Assembly: GCA_905221605.1 (NCBI GenBank)
Contig: CAJNDS010000191.1
Span: 493,501-557,500 of the forward strand
Reading direction: 5' to 3'
Source: Symbiodinium natans
Taxonomy: Eukaryota > Sar > Dinophyceae > Suessiales > Symbiodiniaceae
Length of the DNA: 64,000 bases
Made by a program: the position numbers and the translations under genes. Shown piece after piece: positions 54,559 to 64,000 of this stretch. How positions within the stretch are numbered: position 1 is the stretch's first letter; each line of letters begins with the position of its first letter. The notes below the pieces were generated by a model. That model had not been told where the DNA came from, did not search any database, and saw only the letters and a program-made list of their open reading frames with translations.

Positions 54559-55653
54559 GCAGGATTGGATGCGAGCCAGCGGCTCACGAAAGCTGGTCAG
54601 GCAGGAGACCCTCTTCTCCTGGGCGAGTAAAACTGTAAAACACTCTGTCTTAAAACCAAGAAGTGAAAAGACGAAAAAAAAAACGGTTCAAAGTGCCTAC
54701 CTAGTCTCTGGTAGACTCTCCATAAGCTCTCGCCAGCAGAACTGGCCTCCATAAACGGCGGCTTTGTCGTCCTTGTTCTTAAACTCCCTGCAAGAAACGC
54801 CGCCTGAGCACATGATGTGGGGCTTCAGGTTCATGTTCACGGACATGTTGTAGAGCAGCTTTCGCATGGTGGTGCCACCTGCCCTGTGCTGGTGCATGAA
54901 GACCAGAGGGGCATGCTCTGACACAGCCTCGTTCTTGGGCGGGGCCTTCTTGTTCAAGAACCTGTCGATCATCACAGTGGTGAAGTCCGAGTCACCTGCG
55001 CCCTGCGCTGACTTCCAGTCCTTCCCATGCGTGGACTTGCCGGCCCATTTGCCGGCCCACTTGCCAGCCTTCGGCGTAGACTTCTCTGCCTTCTCACTTG
55101 CGAACTTGCCAGATGCCTCCTTTCCCAGGGCGCTGCCAGAGCTTCCCTTCTTGTGGGCTTGCGCCCACGTGCCATGGCCAGCATGTCCCCCAGAAGATCC
55201 CCCAGACTTCCCAGCATGTCCCCCAGAAGATCCTCCAGACTTCCCAGCATGTCCCCCAGACTTCTTCTTTGCTCCAACTAGGACAGGAGCGTCGGAATAC
55301 ACACCGGCGGCGCTGGACTGCTTGACAGCCGGATCCTGCTCGGATTCCTCTGTTGTGGTTTCCTCCTCGGCAACAGGTTCCTCGTCAGCAGATTCCTCGT
55401 CAGCAGATTCCTCCGCTGCTGCTTCCTCCGCCGCCGGCTCCTCGGCAGGGGATTCCTCGGGAATGGGTGACTCTGACTCAAAGCCAGCTTCTGTCGGGGC
55501 GGAGCTGATGTCGTCACCAAAGTCACTGACTGGCTTCCGCCGGATGCCAACTTGCATTGCGCAGTGGCTCTCGTCATCTGCCTCTGCGACTGACTGCGTG
55601 AGGCAAGCAGCTGCCAGCGCAGCCAAGACCATGCCGGACCATCGCCCCATCAT
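54559..55653 (-). CDS. Sulfotransferase-like protein, secreted or membrane-anchored, partial
   Basis: Exon 1 (55653-54701) begins MMGRWSGMVLAALAAACL, a typical signal peptide or signal anchor. A Glu/Ala-rich acidic stretch follows (about residues 50-110), then a Gly/Ser/His/Lys repeat (SGGHAGKSGG about three times, 145-180) and a Lys/Ala-rich linker. Only the last ~90 residues look folded: APLVFMHQHRAGGTTMRKLL resembles the 5'-PSB (PAPS-binding) loop of sulfotransferases (h-x-H-x-x-x-x-G-G-T-T), and YGGQFCWRELMESLPET follows. The exon ends at the donor CTAG|GTAGGC in phase 2. Exon 2, from 54610 after GAGAAGAG|G, continues SCLTSFREPLARIQSC, matching the family's 3'-PB motif (F-R-E/D-P-x-x-R). 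The remainder of the catalytic domain was not found before a poly-C and TAG, so the gene may be truncated. Start chosen for the signal peptide; the frame is open 84 codons further upstream. Confidence 0.72.
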
Positions 55654-55969
55654 CCCAAGTGTGCTCCTGCTGATGCGCGATTGTAGACTCGGTTCGATTA
55701 GCCCTTGGGCCGAAAACTTGAGTTTCAAGCATGAATGCCTTGAAGCTGAATGAACAAACGGGTTCAGCACTGCGAAATTCAGCACTGCGCAACGCTTCAC
55801 CGAAACTGTTAGGTTCCGACGCGGCCAGTGTCGCAGAAGCTGCAGTCTAGAGCGCAGCCAGCTTGCGAGGAGACCTGGGTGGAGTGCATCATCAGCTCGA
55901 TTCAAGTCCGCTTCCCCATGTGAACTCCTCCAACCCCCCCCCCCCCCTTCACCCCTCTAAACCACAATC

Positions 55970-55990
55970 CCTAAACCCTAAACCCTAAGA
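55970..55990 (-). repeat. Short telomere motif (CCCTAAA)3
   Basis: Upstream of the sulfotransferase-like gene, next to a C12 run. Confidence 0.85.
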
Positions 55991-56395
55991 CTCAAATAGT
56001 AGGCTGGCTTGTAACATGCTCATCACTGCATCACAGGGTTGTGGAGCCCATGTCTCAGCTCTGCGCGCAAACGCTCACACCCTTGGCCTTTGCCTGCTCG
56101 TCTTCCTCAACGGATGCGGTCATATGGCTATTCCTCGATATGACGATTATAAGTATCATTAAATTAGTATTAGCATATTTATGAGTACTATGAGTATTAG
56201 GAATACTATGAATACTAAATTAGTAGTAATCGTATTAATCATAATAATAACTCATTGTTATTATTGTCATTATTGTGCTCATTGATATTATTTTCATTGT
56301 TGCTGTTATTGTCATTGTCTCTATGCAGTTCTCCAACCGGGAGGCAGCACTGCCGGCAGCACAGTAACAGCAGGCTTGGCGACTCTTTTCTCGGC

Positions 56396-56608
56396 TCAAA
56401 CGACCCCATCTTGTTGCCAGCGATCATTGCAGGCAGGGCATTCGGCGAGGATGCACTTTCCTGGCTCGGACACAGTTTGGGGCGCACAAGCCTTGAACCA
56501 AACAAAGTCGACTGTGTGTGGTAGTCCGACCAATGTAGGGCCGGCGAAAACATTCAATGCCGACTCCAAGCCCATCTTAGTCTTGACAGTTGCCACGTAT
56601 TCACCCAT
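56396..56608 (-). CDS. Small cysteine-containing unknown protein or exon
   Basis: 70 residues from ATG 56608: MGEYVATVKTKMGLESALNV, GPTLVGLPHTVDFVWFKACA, and a C-terminal CILAECPACNDRWQQDGVV before TGA. The five cysteines, including C-x-x-C, could bind metal or form disulfides. The frame is open upstream, but that part is less protein-like. No homolog recognised. It may be the last exon of a longer gene. Confidence 0.47.
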   Translation of the reverse strand: MGEYVATVKTKMGLESALNVFAGPTLVGLPHTVDFVWFKACAPQTVSEPGKCILAECPACNDRWQQDGVV

Positions 56609-56888
56609 CCGAACCCCTAGAACGCCCTCAGCACAAAGCCAAAACCCACAACATCCGAAAGCCACAACCTACACAGTAACCTAACCCCCCCCCCCCCCCA
56701 AGCCCGCCCTGAAAAAAAAACTAACACAGCCTACACTTAACACGCCTGACTCCATCCTTGGGGGCTGCCTTGCCTGTGTCCTTCCTCATGTGCCCCATGT
56801 TGCCTGCAAGTGGGCTTCTGATGGCTTGGGTCAATACCGCGCGGCCCTCTGTGCGTCAGGTTTATGGTTTGGGAAGTCTGGGTTTGCC

Positions 56889-56936
56889 ATGGTTTAGGGT
56901 TTAGGGTTTAGGGTTTAGGGTTTAGGGTTTAGGGTG
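56889..56936 (+). repeat. Telomere array (TTTAGGG)~7
   Basis: Near-perfect units. Confidence 0.95.
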
Positions 56937-57569
56937 TTACATCGTCTTACAAGATGCCCTGTGCCATCGAGCAGTTTGGGCTCAGGTTGCGGCGTCTTCC
57001 TCCGTCCTTCAGAAGCCCGGACCGCCCCCCCCACCCACAGCGCCTAAATGATTGCAATCGCTTTAGCTACGGATTTCCCTGAGCCTTCGTTAGCCTCATA
57101 AACCCTAAGCCCTAAGCCTTCAAACCCGACATCCCCCCCCCCCCCTCCCCCATATCCCCGAGGAACAAGACAAATCAGGTGGAGCCTCCAGCGCGGGGAA
57201 GCGCCCAGGAGTCCCTCCACAACCGGACTGGAGGGTCCACGAAAGGTTTAGGGTTTAGGGTTTCGAGTTCACAGGGGGGTTGGGTTGGGGTTTCTGCTTG
57301 AAAGTCTATATTGGGGACATTTGTTGTGACTTGCGGTGGGGGCGGGGGGGGCTGCTTGGAAATTGTGCTTCGGGTATCGAAGGCTCGGGGCGATGGGCTT
57401 ATTGCCGATGTGCACAGAACGTGTAGGGTCTGCGGCGAAGGTACCCTGTACCTGCTTGAGGCTTGCAGCAGCTACAGCAATCTAGACACGGAGCCCAAAC
57501 CCTCCCTAAAGCCGTTTACAGCTCGGGCAGCCTTGATTCAACCCTCAATCCAAAATTCGAAGAAACTGG

Positions 57570-57660
57570 ACCTAAACCCCAAACCCTAAACCTTAAACCC
57601 CTAAACCCTAAACCCTAAACATTAAACCCGCCAAACCCTAAACCCAAAACCCTAAACCCC
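57570..57660 (-). repeat. Degenerate telomere array (CCCTAAA)n
   Basis: About twelve units with CCTTAAA, ACATTAA and CCGCCAA variants. Confidence 0.9.
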
Positions 57661-57792
57661 GTGCATATTGCGATACATGGGCTGCAGCTTCACAGCATGA
57701 ACCCAGTTAGGTCCAAACTCAGTCAGTTATTAAAGACCAGTCAACAAGCCAAGCGTCCGGACAAAGACCCCCTAAACCCTAAACCCTAAACC

Positions 57793-58209
57793 CTAAACGA
57801 TGATCGTTACAATTTCGGAAGCCATGGGTCCGCCCCCGACCCAGTCCCCCCCACCCCTCCCCCGTATCCTATGAGAACAAGGGATCCCCCGTTTTCGCTT
57901 GGTAAGGGATCCTGTAAGCCTAAGAGGGAAGGAGGGTTCCTGCCTTAAGACAGCATAACGCGCGCCGCTATTGCCACACCTGCGTCGTGGCAGCGCGTTG
58001 TTGGTAGATTGTGTGAGGTGTGTGGTGGTCTGCGTTGGGGTGGTGTGCAGGGTTTGGGTGAACTCCTCTGAGAACTGACGGATTGACTCACTTCCGACGT
58101 CAAAGGTACACACCACGATAGATTGCAGCTGTTCACGTTCTTTGCCACAGGCCTTGGCATCTCTGTTGGGAGGGTTGAACCGAATGGAATGGAAACCCAA
58201 ACGGTGCAC
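57793..58209 (-). CDS. Candidate coding frame, unknown protein
   Basis: The minus-strand frame contains LGFHSIRFNPPNRDAKACGK, SIVVCTFDVGSESIRQFSEE and a basic tail (LTGSLTKRKRGIPCSHRIRG). The composition is convincing over about 115 residues. The final part runs through G-rich DNA into a telomere array (57771-57800), where the frame ends in TAG, so the true end may be an earlier splice donor. The first codon is GTG rather than ATG, so the start lies upstream or in another exon. Domain not recognised. Confidence 0.42.
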   Translation of the reverse strand: MHRLGFHSIRFNPPNRDAKACGKEREQLQSIVVCTFDVGSESIRQFSEEFTQTLHTTPTQTTTHLTQSTNNALPRRRCGNSGARYAVLRQEPSFPLRLTGSLTKRKRGIPCSHRIRGRGGGDWVGGGPMASEIVTIIV

Positions 58210-58242
58210 ACCCTAAACCAACCAAAGGCCGTACATTACGGT

Positions 58243-58343
58243 GCACACCCTAAACCCTAAACCCTAAACCCTAAACCCGAAACCCTAAACCCTAAACCCT
58301 AAACCCTAAACCCTAAACCCTAAACCCTAAACCCTAAACCCTA
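58243..58343 (-). repeat. Telomere array (CCCTAAA)~14
   Basis: One of the longest C-rich arrays; a single CCCGAAA variant. It follows a 15-bp direct repeat, GGTGCACACCCTAAA, at about 58202 and 58240. Confidence 0.96.
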
Positions 58344-58895
58344 TCCAATACGCGGCCTTGCTGACAAGGAACCTGGGACAGGAGAGCCGAGCATCAAAGA
58401 AGTCCAGCGACTGCTCCTGCAAGTTCCAGGGCTTCCGCACTTCACGGTCTATCTCTCATTACCTAGTTGCTGAGCCCTCTGGGCCAAAAGAAGGTTAAGC
58501 TTTCAAGTATGGTAGGAATAGATATATATATATATATATACCCCAAAAGGTTACCAAGTCCTAGTCACAGCTGAACCACTGGCCGAGGAGGATGCTGTGT
58601 GAGGCTGAGAGCTTTTCGACGGAACTATTGATATCAACGGCCCCACACATACATGGCTCGTAGGTGCTCCAGTGCTCTGCCTCGAGATATAAACTTGTTA
58701 TGCACCCCGCCGCGGAAAACCGGCTTTTGGGGACAACGCACGCATCCATCGCACAATGGTGTCATACCGAATTACATGCATAATTTGCGGGGTGTGTGTG
58801 TACCTTTACGTACACTTGCGCATGCACATACATATACATATACCAGAGCACACACATATACAAATACATACGCATGCACATTCACATGTACATAC

Positions 58896-59165
58896 GTAGT
58901 CTGCTGGGCTATGCCCGGCATGCAACACTGCTTAAAAGAGACGATTTCCGGCTGTGTGTATTCTGACTGTTGAAAAAGCTCACAACACTCGCAAGCACAG
59001 CGTGTCCAAACTTTTATGCCAGTTGGTTCCAATTATGTTCTTATGATTCGAGCCATACAGAGACCCGAGCCATACAGAGACGTCAATGAAAACGATATCC
59101 CTGGAAGAGTAGTATAAACCAAAGACTTTGCAAAGGTCAGTGACACCCTGCCGATGTCATCTACA
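58896..59165 (-). CDS. Candidate exon with in-frame TAA, unknown protein
   Basis: Between the acceptor GCACTCAG|T (59165) and the donor CTAC|GTATGT (58896), one frame reads VDDIGRVSLTFAKSLVYTTL, LYGSGLCMARIIRT, TAA (59033-59035), then LEPTGIKVWTRCACECCELF and YTQPEIVSFKQCCMPGIAQQ. Both sides of the TAA are protein-like. A local duplication (GTCTCTGTATGGCTCG twice) lies just upstream of it. Alternatives are a short intron spanning the TAA, with acceptor CATAAAAG|T, or a pseudogene. Confidence 0.35.
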
Positions 59166-59319
59166 CTGAGTGCAGATGTTTGTATACATGGGTATGTGTA
59201 TGTATATATATATATACATACATACATATACACATGTACATATATATGAGGTGATACCTCAAGGTCTTAGGTTTGCAGAGATCCTTTTTTCCTCGGGAGA
59301 AGCGAGAGGGTGTGGGCAA

Positions 59320-59928
59320 TCAACAATGCTGCTCATCTAATGTCACGGCAACTCCGTGAGGGCAGACGCTCACTTCGCTGAAGCGCGAGCGCACGAGGAT
59401 CAAGCAACGGTCCGAGAAATCGTTCGAAGCTTGACGTCTCTCCTCCTTGAGCCTAAGCCAAAATGTAAAACCCCCAAACCCCGAGCACGCTCTGCACACA
59501 AAACTGCCTGGCAAGTTGCAGGGATTGAGGAGATGCGACCCGCATGAAGCTTCGGGTCCAGGGTTTCTTAAGCCCAACAAGCGTCCTAGGGAGAGCGGGG
59601 GGGCGGGGGGGGAGGGCATGGCGGGGGGAGGGGTGGAGGGCTGGACGGAGCGACTCCTCTCTGCTTGTACAAGCCACCCTGAAGCGAGGGAACCTAAGTT
59701 GGAATAGCTTTCACACTCCAACCTCAAAGTTGCGCTTGCGCCGTCTGGCATAGGTCTTGCAATGGATTGAGGTGTCCGCACATGGTGTCCGCCCTTTTGA
59801 GGACCATGGGAACTTCGTGGTGTAAAGTACCAACCCATGGGCGCGCCACTTGGGACGGGCACCTCTCAAACAAGCAGCTGCTTTAAACAGGGCGGCCTCA
59901 ATCTTTTCTCTTGGTCCTTGGGGGTTTC
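59320..59928 (-). CDS. Last exons of an unknown minus-strand gene
   Basis: Exon 59928-59723 follows a strong acceptor (TTTCTTTCCAGCCCAG|G) and reads NPQGPREKIEAALFKAAACL, GLVLYTTKFPWSSKGRTPC and YARRRKRNFE up to the donor TTTGAG|GTTGGA. The terminal exon 59452-59320 follows TTTTGGCTTAG|G and reads LKEERRQASNDFSDRCLILV then FSEVSVCPHGVAVTLDEQHC to TGA. The first exon ends in phase 0 and the terminal one needs phase 2, so one exon between is not identified. A further upstream piece near 60100-60000 (AYLGVLAACEFSAPIRNEFL) may belong too. No family recognised. Confidence 0.47.
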
Positions 59929-60551
59929 CTGGGCTGGAAAGAAATGAGGGATGAGGTTTCGGACATGAGGCTGAGGGGTACTGTGCCCTGTGGTGAAGTA
60001 GCATCGAACTTGTGAAAAGTCACAAAAGTTGGGCATGCTCGGCAAAAACTCGTTTCGAATTGGAGCAGAGAATTCGCATGCGGCAAGCACTCCTAAATAC
60101 GCCTGGCTCTCGACCCGAAACCCTAAAATCAGCCTTAACCCCAAATCCAGCGTGGCACCCTCATCTATCCCAGGAAGCAACTTGAAGACTCAATTCTCAC
60201 CACAGAGCGACATACAATCTCCAAGTGCCGCCAGCCAGAAAGAAGTAGGCTGAAGTTACACCATCTGCAATGCCAAAACAACAAGACACTCGGGAGCTCT
60301 CGGGAGCGCTGACTATGCAGTGTGTTGACATTTCTTTAAAATAATTGCTATGTTAGTATACTGCTAGATTTCCATATTTCTACATTACTCGATTGCTACA
60401 TTGTCCGGGCCATCTGCGTGCCGAGGCGGAGCCCCCTTGTGCATGGCGCATGGTCTGCTCCAACTCTACACTCCCGAACAGTCCAATGCACCCAATTACA
60501 TAACACATCCCACATGTGAACAGCTGGCGTCTTCACTCGTCGGTTTAGGGT

Positions 60552-61095
60552 TTAGGGTTTAGGATTTAGGGCTCCATGACTTGAGGTTCGGGCAGGGAGA
60601 ACTGAAAAACCTAAAGAGACTCTGCAGGAGAAGATGGGGGGTTGCAGGCAAGAACCGCATGGCGCGGCGTCGTGACGCGAGGGACTGCCCAAGTCTGAGT
60701 ACACGAGCCGAGTGAACTCAGCTACTGTGGGTTTATAGCGTGTGGGGTTTGCCGGCAGGATTGGTATCCGGCACTGCACATCATTGTCTGGATGCTTGCG
60801 TTCTTCCAAACGATCCAAATTAGGGCATCTAGGGGCTAAGAGCCAAACCTTCATGGGCAAGGATGAAACGCTTGGCATCAGCTGGTACGGCACGGCCAAA
60901 ATCAGCCAGCTGTTCACACCGGGCATGCACCCTTCCACTGCATTCTCTTGAAGGTCTCAGTTCTTGTGCCGACACTCTTCGAACAGCTAGATCAGCTGTG
61001 GTTCGGTGTACTCCATCCCTAAGGCCCAACTTCCTGACAGCCCCGAGCGGCTGGCGGATGTGACAGCATCCTATTTGAGCCCAAAGTAGTACCAT
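60552..61095 (-). CDS. Two overlapping protein-like frames, unknown gene or pseudogene
   Basis: One frame (61095-60829) reads GLRDGVHRTTADLAVRRVSA and FGRAVPADAKRFILAHEG, ending TAG. The second (to 60552) becomes protein-like just where the first fades: LLAPRCPNLDRLEERKHPDN, ILPANPTRYKPTVAEFTRLV. The switch near 60835 needs a one-base change or a very short intron; the donor-like GAAG|GTTTGG and acceptor-like CCCCTAG are only about 20 bp apart. I favour a frameshifted gene. Confidence 0.35.
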
Positions 61096-61165
61096 GAGGG
61101 GCTATCATACCCTACATAACCCCCCTAAAAAGGCCCGCTTTGGGGTTATTGGAATTCCTCACGTC
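61088..61165. mobile_element. Family G dispersed repeat
   Basis: AGGGGCTATCATACCCTACA, CCCCCTAAAAAGGCCCGC and a TTGGAATT tail align with 47445-47550. A terminal repeat is not clear. Confidence 0.5.
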
Positions 61166-61706
61166 TGGGTCTGATGAAGCCTCAGAGGACTTTGGGTGCA
61201 GCTTCCGGGTGATTTGCGCCATATGAGTAGGTCTCTAAATTAGGGCTCCTTCTTCGGCCGCCTTCTAAAAAGGACCCCAAACGGGACCATGCTGGTAGAG
61301 AAAGTGACCATATGATAGTTTAGGGTTCCGGGGTTTGGGGTTTAGGGTTTAGGGTTCTTCCATCTTGCGTAGCGGCTTGATGTGGCTGGGGGGGATCTCT
61401 TTGGAGTCGCGACGACGGAAGTACTCCAAGGGAGTTGTGTTCGGGTCAGCAAGCTTTTTGGGGCAACCCACAGGCAACCCTTTACAAGGTACTTTCAGGT
61501 ACTTTAAGGGAACCTGATGCCAATTCAGGACCGAGACCGCTCAAAAGAGTCGACGGTGGCGGGGCAGTGGCAGCTGACCCCGCTTCAGGACGATCAGAGC
61601 CATTCAAAATCGGGCGAAGATTGCGCTCCCAGCGCCAGAGTCATAATTGACATTTTTGGATGCAAGATGCTCAGAAACGGGGTGCTGCCCTTAACTTATC
61701 TAGTAC

Positions 61707-61898
61707 CTTGAAGCTTCGTTCCAGTGCCTGAGCAAGAATGCAGTAGGCATACCACCGTCTTGATTCAGCTGCTGACGCGTGAACTCCTGTAGTTTGCCAT
61801 GTTTTTTCCTCACGTATTCGCAGAGGAGGCAGGGGTTTACTTTGAGGGATGAGTCCCAGAATATGCAGGGCACAGGGAGCGCATTGGACCGCGTTGAG
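61707..61898 (-). CDS. Internal exon of an unknown gene, Cys-rich
   Basis: Bounded by the acceptor GCTTTGCAG|C and the donor TTCAAG|GTACTA, 192 nt, phase 2 at both ends. It reads NALPVPCIFWDSSLKVNPCL, LCEYVRKKHGKLQEFTRQQL and MPTAFLLRHWNEAS. The C-x(12)-C-x-x-C arrangement followed by a basic His-containing stretch could be part of a zinc-binding module, but no named finger fits. Neighbouring exons were not located. Confidence 0.48.
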
Positions 61899-62100
61899 CT
61901 GCAAAGCACTTTCTAGGACGCATGAAGACGCGTTTCTGGAGAGATCCCACGCGCCGGGCTTCTTTGCCGTTGGATAAACCGTCATCTCTCAGCTTAGCCC
62001 CTCGATCCCTTTGTGACAGGCCCAAGCCGACATCCTACACTTGCCGGATGTTCCAGTTGATCGAATCAGCAACCTATGCCCTCAAACCACTATCAGATAA

Positions 62101-62124
62101 AGTAATATATATATATATATGTAT
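62101..62124 (+). repeat. (TA)n microsatellite
   Basis: Short TA run. Confidence 0.85.
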
Positions 62125-62307
62125 ACCTTAAGCTACGTCACACGCTAAAGGGGGCTCTCCGGTACAGTCCTACTGCAATATCTGCTCTGTCACACATGTA
62201 GTCCATGCCGTCGAGGCGCAGTCTCTCGGCACCTCCTAATCTATCATTATAAAATAAACAAACAGCGTTTCATAACCCCTGAAAGCCAAACAACACATAC
62301 TCATATG

Positions 62308-62410
62308 GAGGTTTCCGATATCAGGGGTACCTTATGGGGGGTCCTTATGATATGGGACTCCTAGTATTATGGGGTCTATTTTCGGGGTCCCTTATTTGCG
62401 TGAGCTCCCA
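62308..62410. mobile_element. Family D dispersed element
   Basis: GGTTTCCGATATCAGGGGTA, GGGGGGTCCTTATGATATGG and GGGGTCTATTTTCGGGGTCC followed by CTTATTTGCG align with 29895-30002. Confidence 0.6.
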
Positions 62411-62569
62411 GATTTCAATGACCAGCTGTCTGGTCTACATGAGAAGCCGCGGGGGGAGCAGAACTCTCCCGAAGGGAGCCGTGAGTTGAACTGGCATATT
62501 TGGCCCCAACCCGAGAAGGCCTCAGGCCTGTTCTGGGTTGCTTTTGTACCAAGGAACTTACATCAAGGC

Positions 62570-62630
62570 ACCCTAAACCCTAAACCCTAAACCCTAAACC
62601 CTAAACCCTAAACCCTAAACCCTAAACCCT
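62570..62630 (-). repeat. Telomere array (CCCTAAA)~9
   Basis: Perfect units. A second short array is at 62778-62807. Confidence 0.96.
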
Positions 62631-63114
62631 TGCGACCCCGGAGCTGAATCCTGACAAGCTGGGAAAGGGGCGAAGCGCGTGCTCGGCACCACGCGACAAT
62701 CCGCCCTTTGGAGCGACCCCCTCCCGCAGGCGGAAACACTACCCCAAGCCCCTTTTTTGCATACTGGGCTCCGGACCCCTAAACCCTAAACCCTAAACCC
62801 TAAACCCCAGATAGAAGTACTAAAGCATGCAACCCTCCCAGGTAGGCTCCTGTGAGAGGTTGGGCGCTAATGCCTGACCCCAAGAGTTGCACGTCTTCTT
62901 GCGCACTCATACATTCGGGGCTGTGTAGGGAGCCCCATGGATGTTTCAGACTCCCTCAACCCGAATCCCTCAACCCTAAATCCTAAACCCCGCACCCTAA
63001 ACCCGAACCTTTCGGGAGTTCGCAGGGTCGCTGGAGGCGGGATAAGGGGAGAAGGATGGCGCGCGGCGTTTACGTGGCTCAAGGCGTCTGGGCACCAAGC
63101 CCAGCAACCGTGAT

Positions 63115-63195
63115 TGTAAAAAGGGCACCCGTTTTTGGCTAGGTTATTTTATAAGGGAACCCATAACCAAAAAAAAGGGCCAAGGATACCACTGG
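63115..63195. mobile_element. Family C dispersed element
   Basis: TAAAAAGGGCACCCGTTTTT, TTATAAGGGAACCCATAACC and AAAAAAAGGGCCAAGGATAC followed by CACTGGGCTACCAAG. Confidence 0.6.
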
Positions 63196-63483
63196 GCTAC
63201 CAAGACATGTGAATCCGATAGTTGGGAAGTGTCCTACAATCCATAGAGGGTCCAGAAGGGAGCATGCGCATGAACTCAGCTTTTGCAAAGTGGGGGCTTG
63301 TAGGGTTTCGAATGACTTGTCTCTTCGTTTCGCGCCAAGTGCAACTCCGAGAAAACCCACTGGCTCGGTGATACGAAGCATGAAGCTTGCACCACAGGCA
63401 GAAGCTCGAGCACCAACCGACCAGACTTGACTGAAAAATAAGGGGTCTTAGGTGTTCTTCCCCAACATCACAAGCAACCCTAA

Positions 63484-63905
63484 GCTGGAATAAACGAAAC
63501 AAGCAAGAAGCTCTCTGCGATTGTGGTGTCTTCATGCGGAGGCTTTGGCCAGCATGTGACAAAAACTTGTTGTTTTTTTTTGCTTTCTTAGGGGTTCATC
63601 CTGCGAGCCCCATTCGACGAAATTATTGGAGGTGCCCAGAGACAGCAGCTAGTGGCAGCTAGTGATGCGAGCGTTCTTCGCTGTCTTGCTAAGGTCATCT
63701 CTTGGGCATGTGCATTCTCCTCCCCAAGATCGGGTTTGCGGAGAATGTGGATTATCTGATATACTCCACAGGGTTGGACAAGTTCGCCTCTCATCGTGGT
63801 ACGAATAGCAGTCCTGCGCAATGCACTTTTGTGGACGACCACAGCTCTGGGAGGCTTGTGGGTTCAGGGTTGAGGGTTTGGGGTTTAGGGCGATCAATCA
63901 TTTAG
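63484..63905 (+). CDS. Candidate three-exon plus-strand gene, unknown protein
   Basis: Exon 1 (to 63555) reads NETSKKLSAIVVSSCGGFGQ then H, at a donor AGCAT|GTGACA. Exon 2 (63592-63693), after the textbook acceptor TTTTTGCTTTCTTAG|G, reads GFILRAPFDEIIGGAQRQQL and VAASDASVLRCLAK to the donor GCTAAG|GTCATC. Exon 3 starts either at 63729 (IGFAENVDYLIYSTGLDKFA) or at 63772 (TSSPLIVVRIAVLRNALLWT). All junctions are phase 0. The first intron would be only 36 bp and the second 35 or 78 bp, which is very short and the main doubt. The gene runs into telomere-like DNA near 63870. Family unknown. Confidence 0.42.
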
Positions 63906-64000
63906 GGAACTCGCCCCCAAAAACACACACTGGTCTACTTGGGCTTATGAACCCGTCGGTTTAGGCGCTGGTTCGAATTCCAGGTGAGTTTAGGGTTTAG

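Noticed and set aside
54866-55753. 295-residue plus-strand open frame
   Set aside because: Antisense of the sulfotransferase-like exon, which has a signal peptide and family motifs.
63955-64000. tRNA-like B-box (GGTTCGAATTCC) at the window end
   Set aside because: No matching A-box, acceptor stem or anticodon arm upstream.

Overview
This is nuclear DNA from a eukaryote, very probably a photosynthetic or alveolate protist. Plant-type telomere repeat (TTTAGGG / CCCTAAA) occurs throughout as short interstitial arrays, in both orientations, every 1-3 kb. Base composition is close to 50% GC. The readable genes are split by GT-AG introns whose acceptors are usually followed by G. There are no prokaryotic operons, no rRNA and no tRNA that I could recognise. 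A weak match to the 3' part of the dinoflagellate spliced leader lies just upstream of one start codon. Dinoflagellate or a relative is therefore my first guess, but the sequence does not prove it.

Layout: about 0-22 kb is mostly non-coding. It holds telomere-like arrays, a 0.65-kb (CTA)n-type array at 3.24-3.90 kb, G-rich and homopolymer tracts at 7.1 and 9.3-9.6 kb, and scattered protein-like exon candidates. A phase-consistent two-exon piece lies at 8.76-9.05 kb. From 22 to 30 kb there are several better candidates, the best being a small three-exon minus-strand gene at 27.19-28.17 kb whose splice phases all agree. From 30 to 46 kb the window is again repeat-dominated, with isolated exon candidates. 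From 46 to 62 kb it is more gene-rich, mostly on the minus strand: an unknown ~550-residue protein (48.48-50.3 kb), an alpha/beta hydrolase with a complete catalytic triad (53.19-53.84 kb), a secreted or membrane sulfotransferase-like protein (54.56-55.65 kb), and exon clusters at 56.4, 57.8, 58.9-59.9, 60.6-61.1 and 61.7 kb. A plus-strand multi-exon candidate closes the window at 63.5-63.9 kb.

Between genes there are at least seven families (called A-G here) of short dispersed sequences. Several have terminal inverted repeats and look like non-autonomous foldback (MITE-like) elements. Two of them contain telomere arrays inside the element, and one contains expanded poly-C and poly-G tracts. 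I see no transposase, so their mobiliser is not in this window.

Most exon calls are made by eye from protein-like composition plus splice signals, and no homology search was possible. Functional names are given only for the hydrolase and the sulfotransferase-like gene. The genes show no common pathway. Two otherwise continuous reading frames carry an in-frame TAA, and most of the ends I trust use TGA. This may mean nonsense mutations, sequence errors, or a reassigned stop codon, and it is discussed as a finding.
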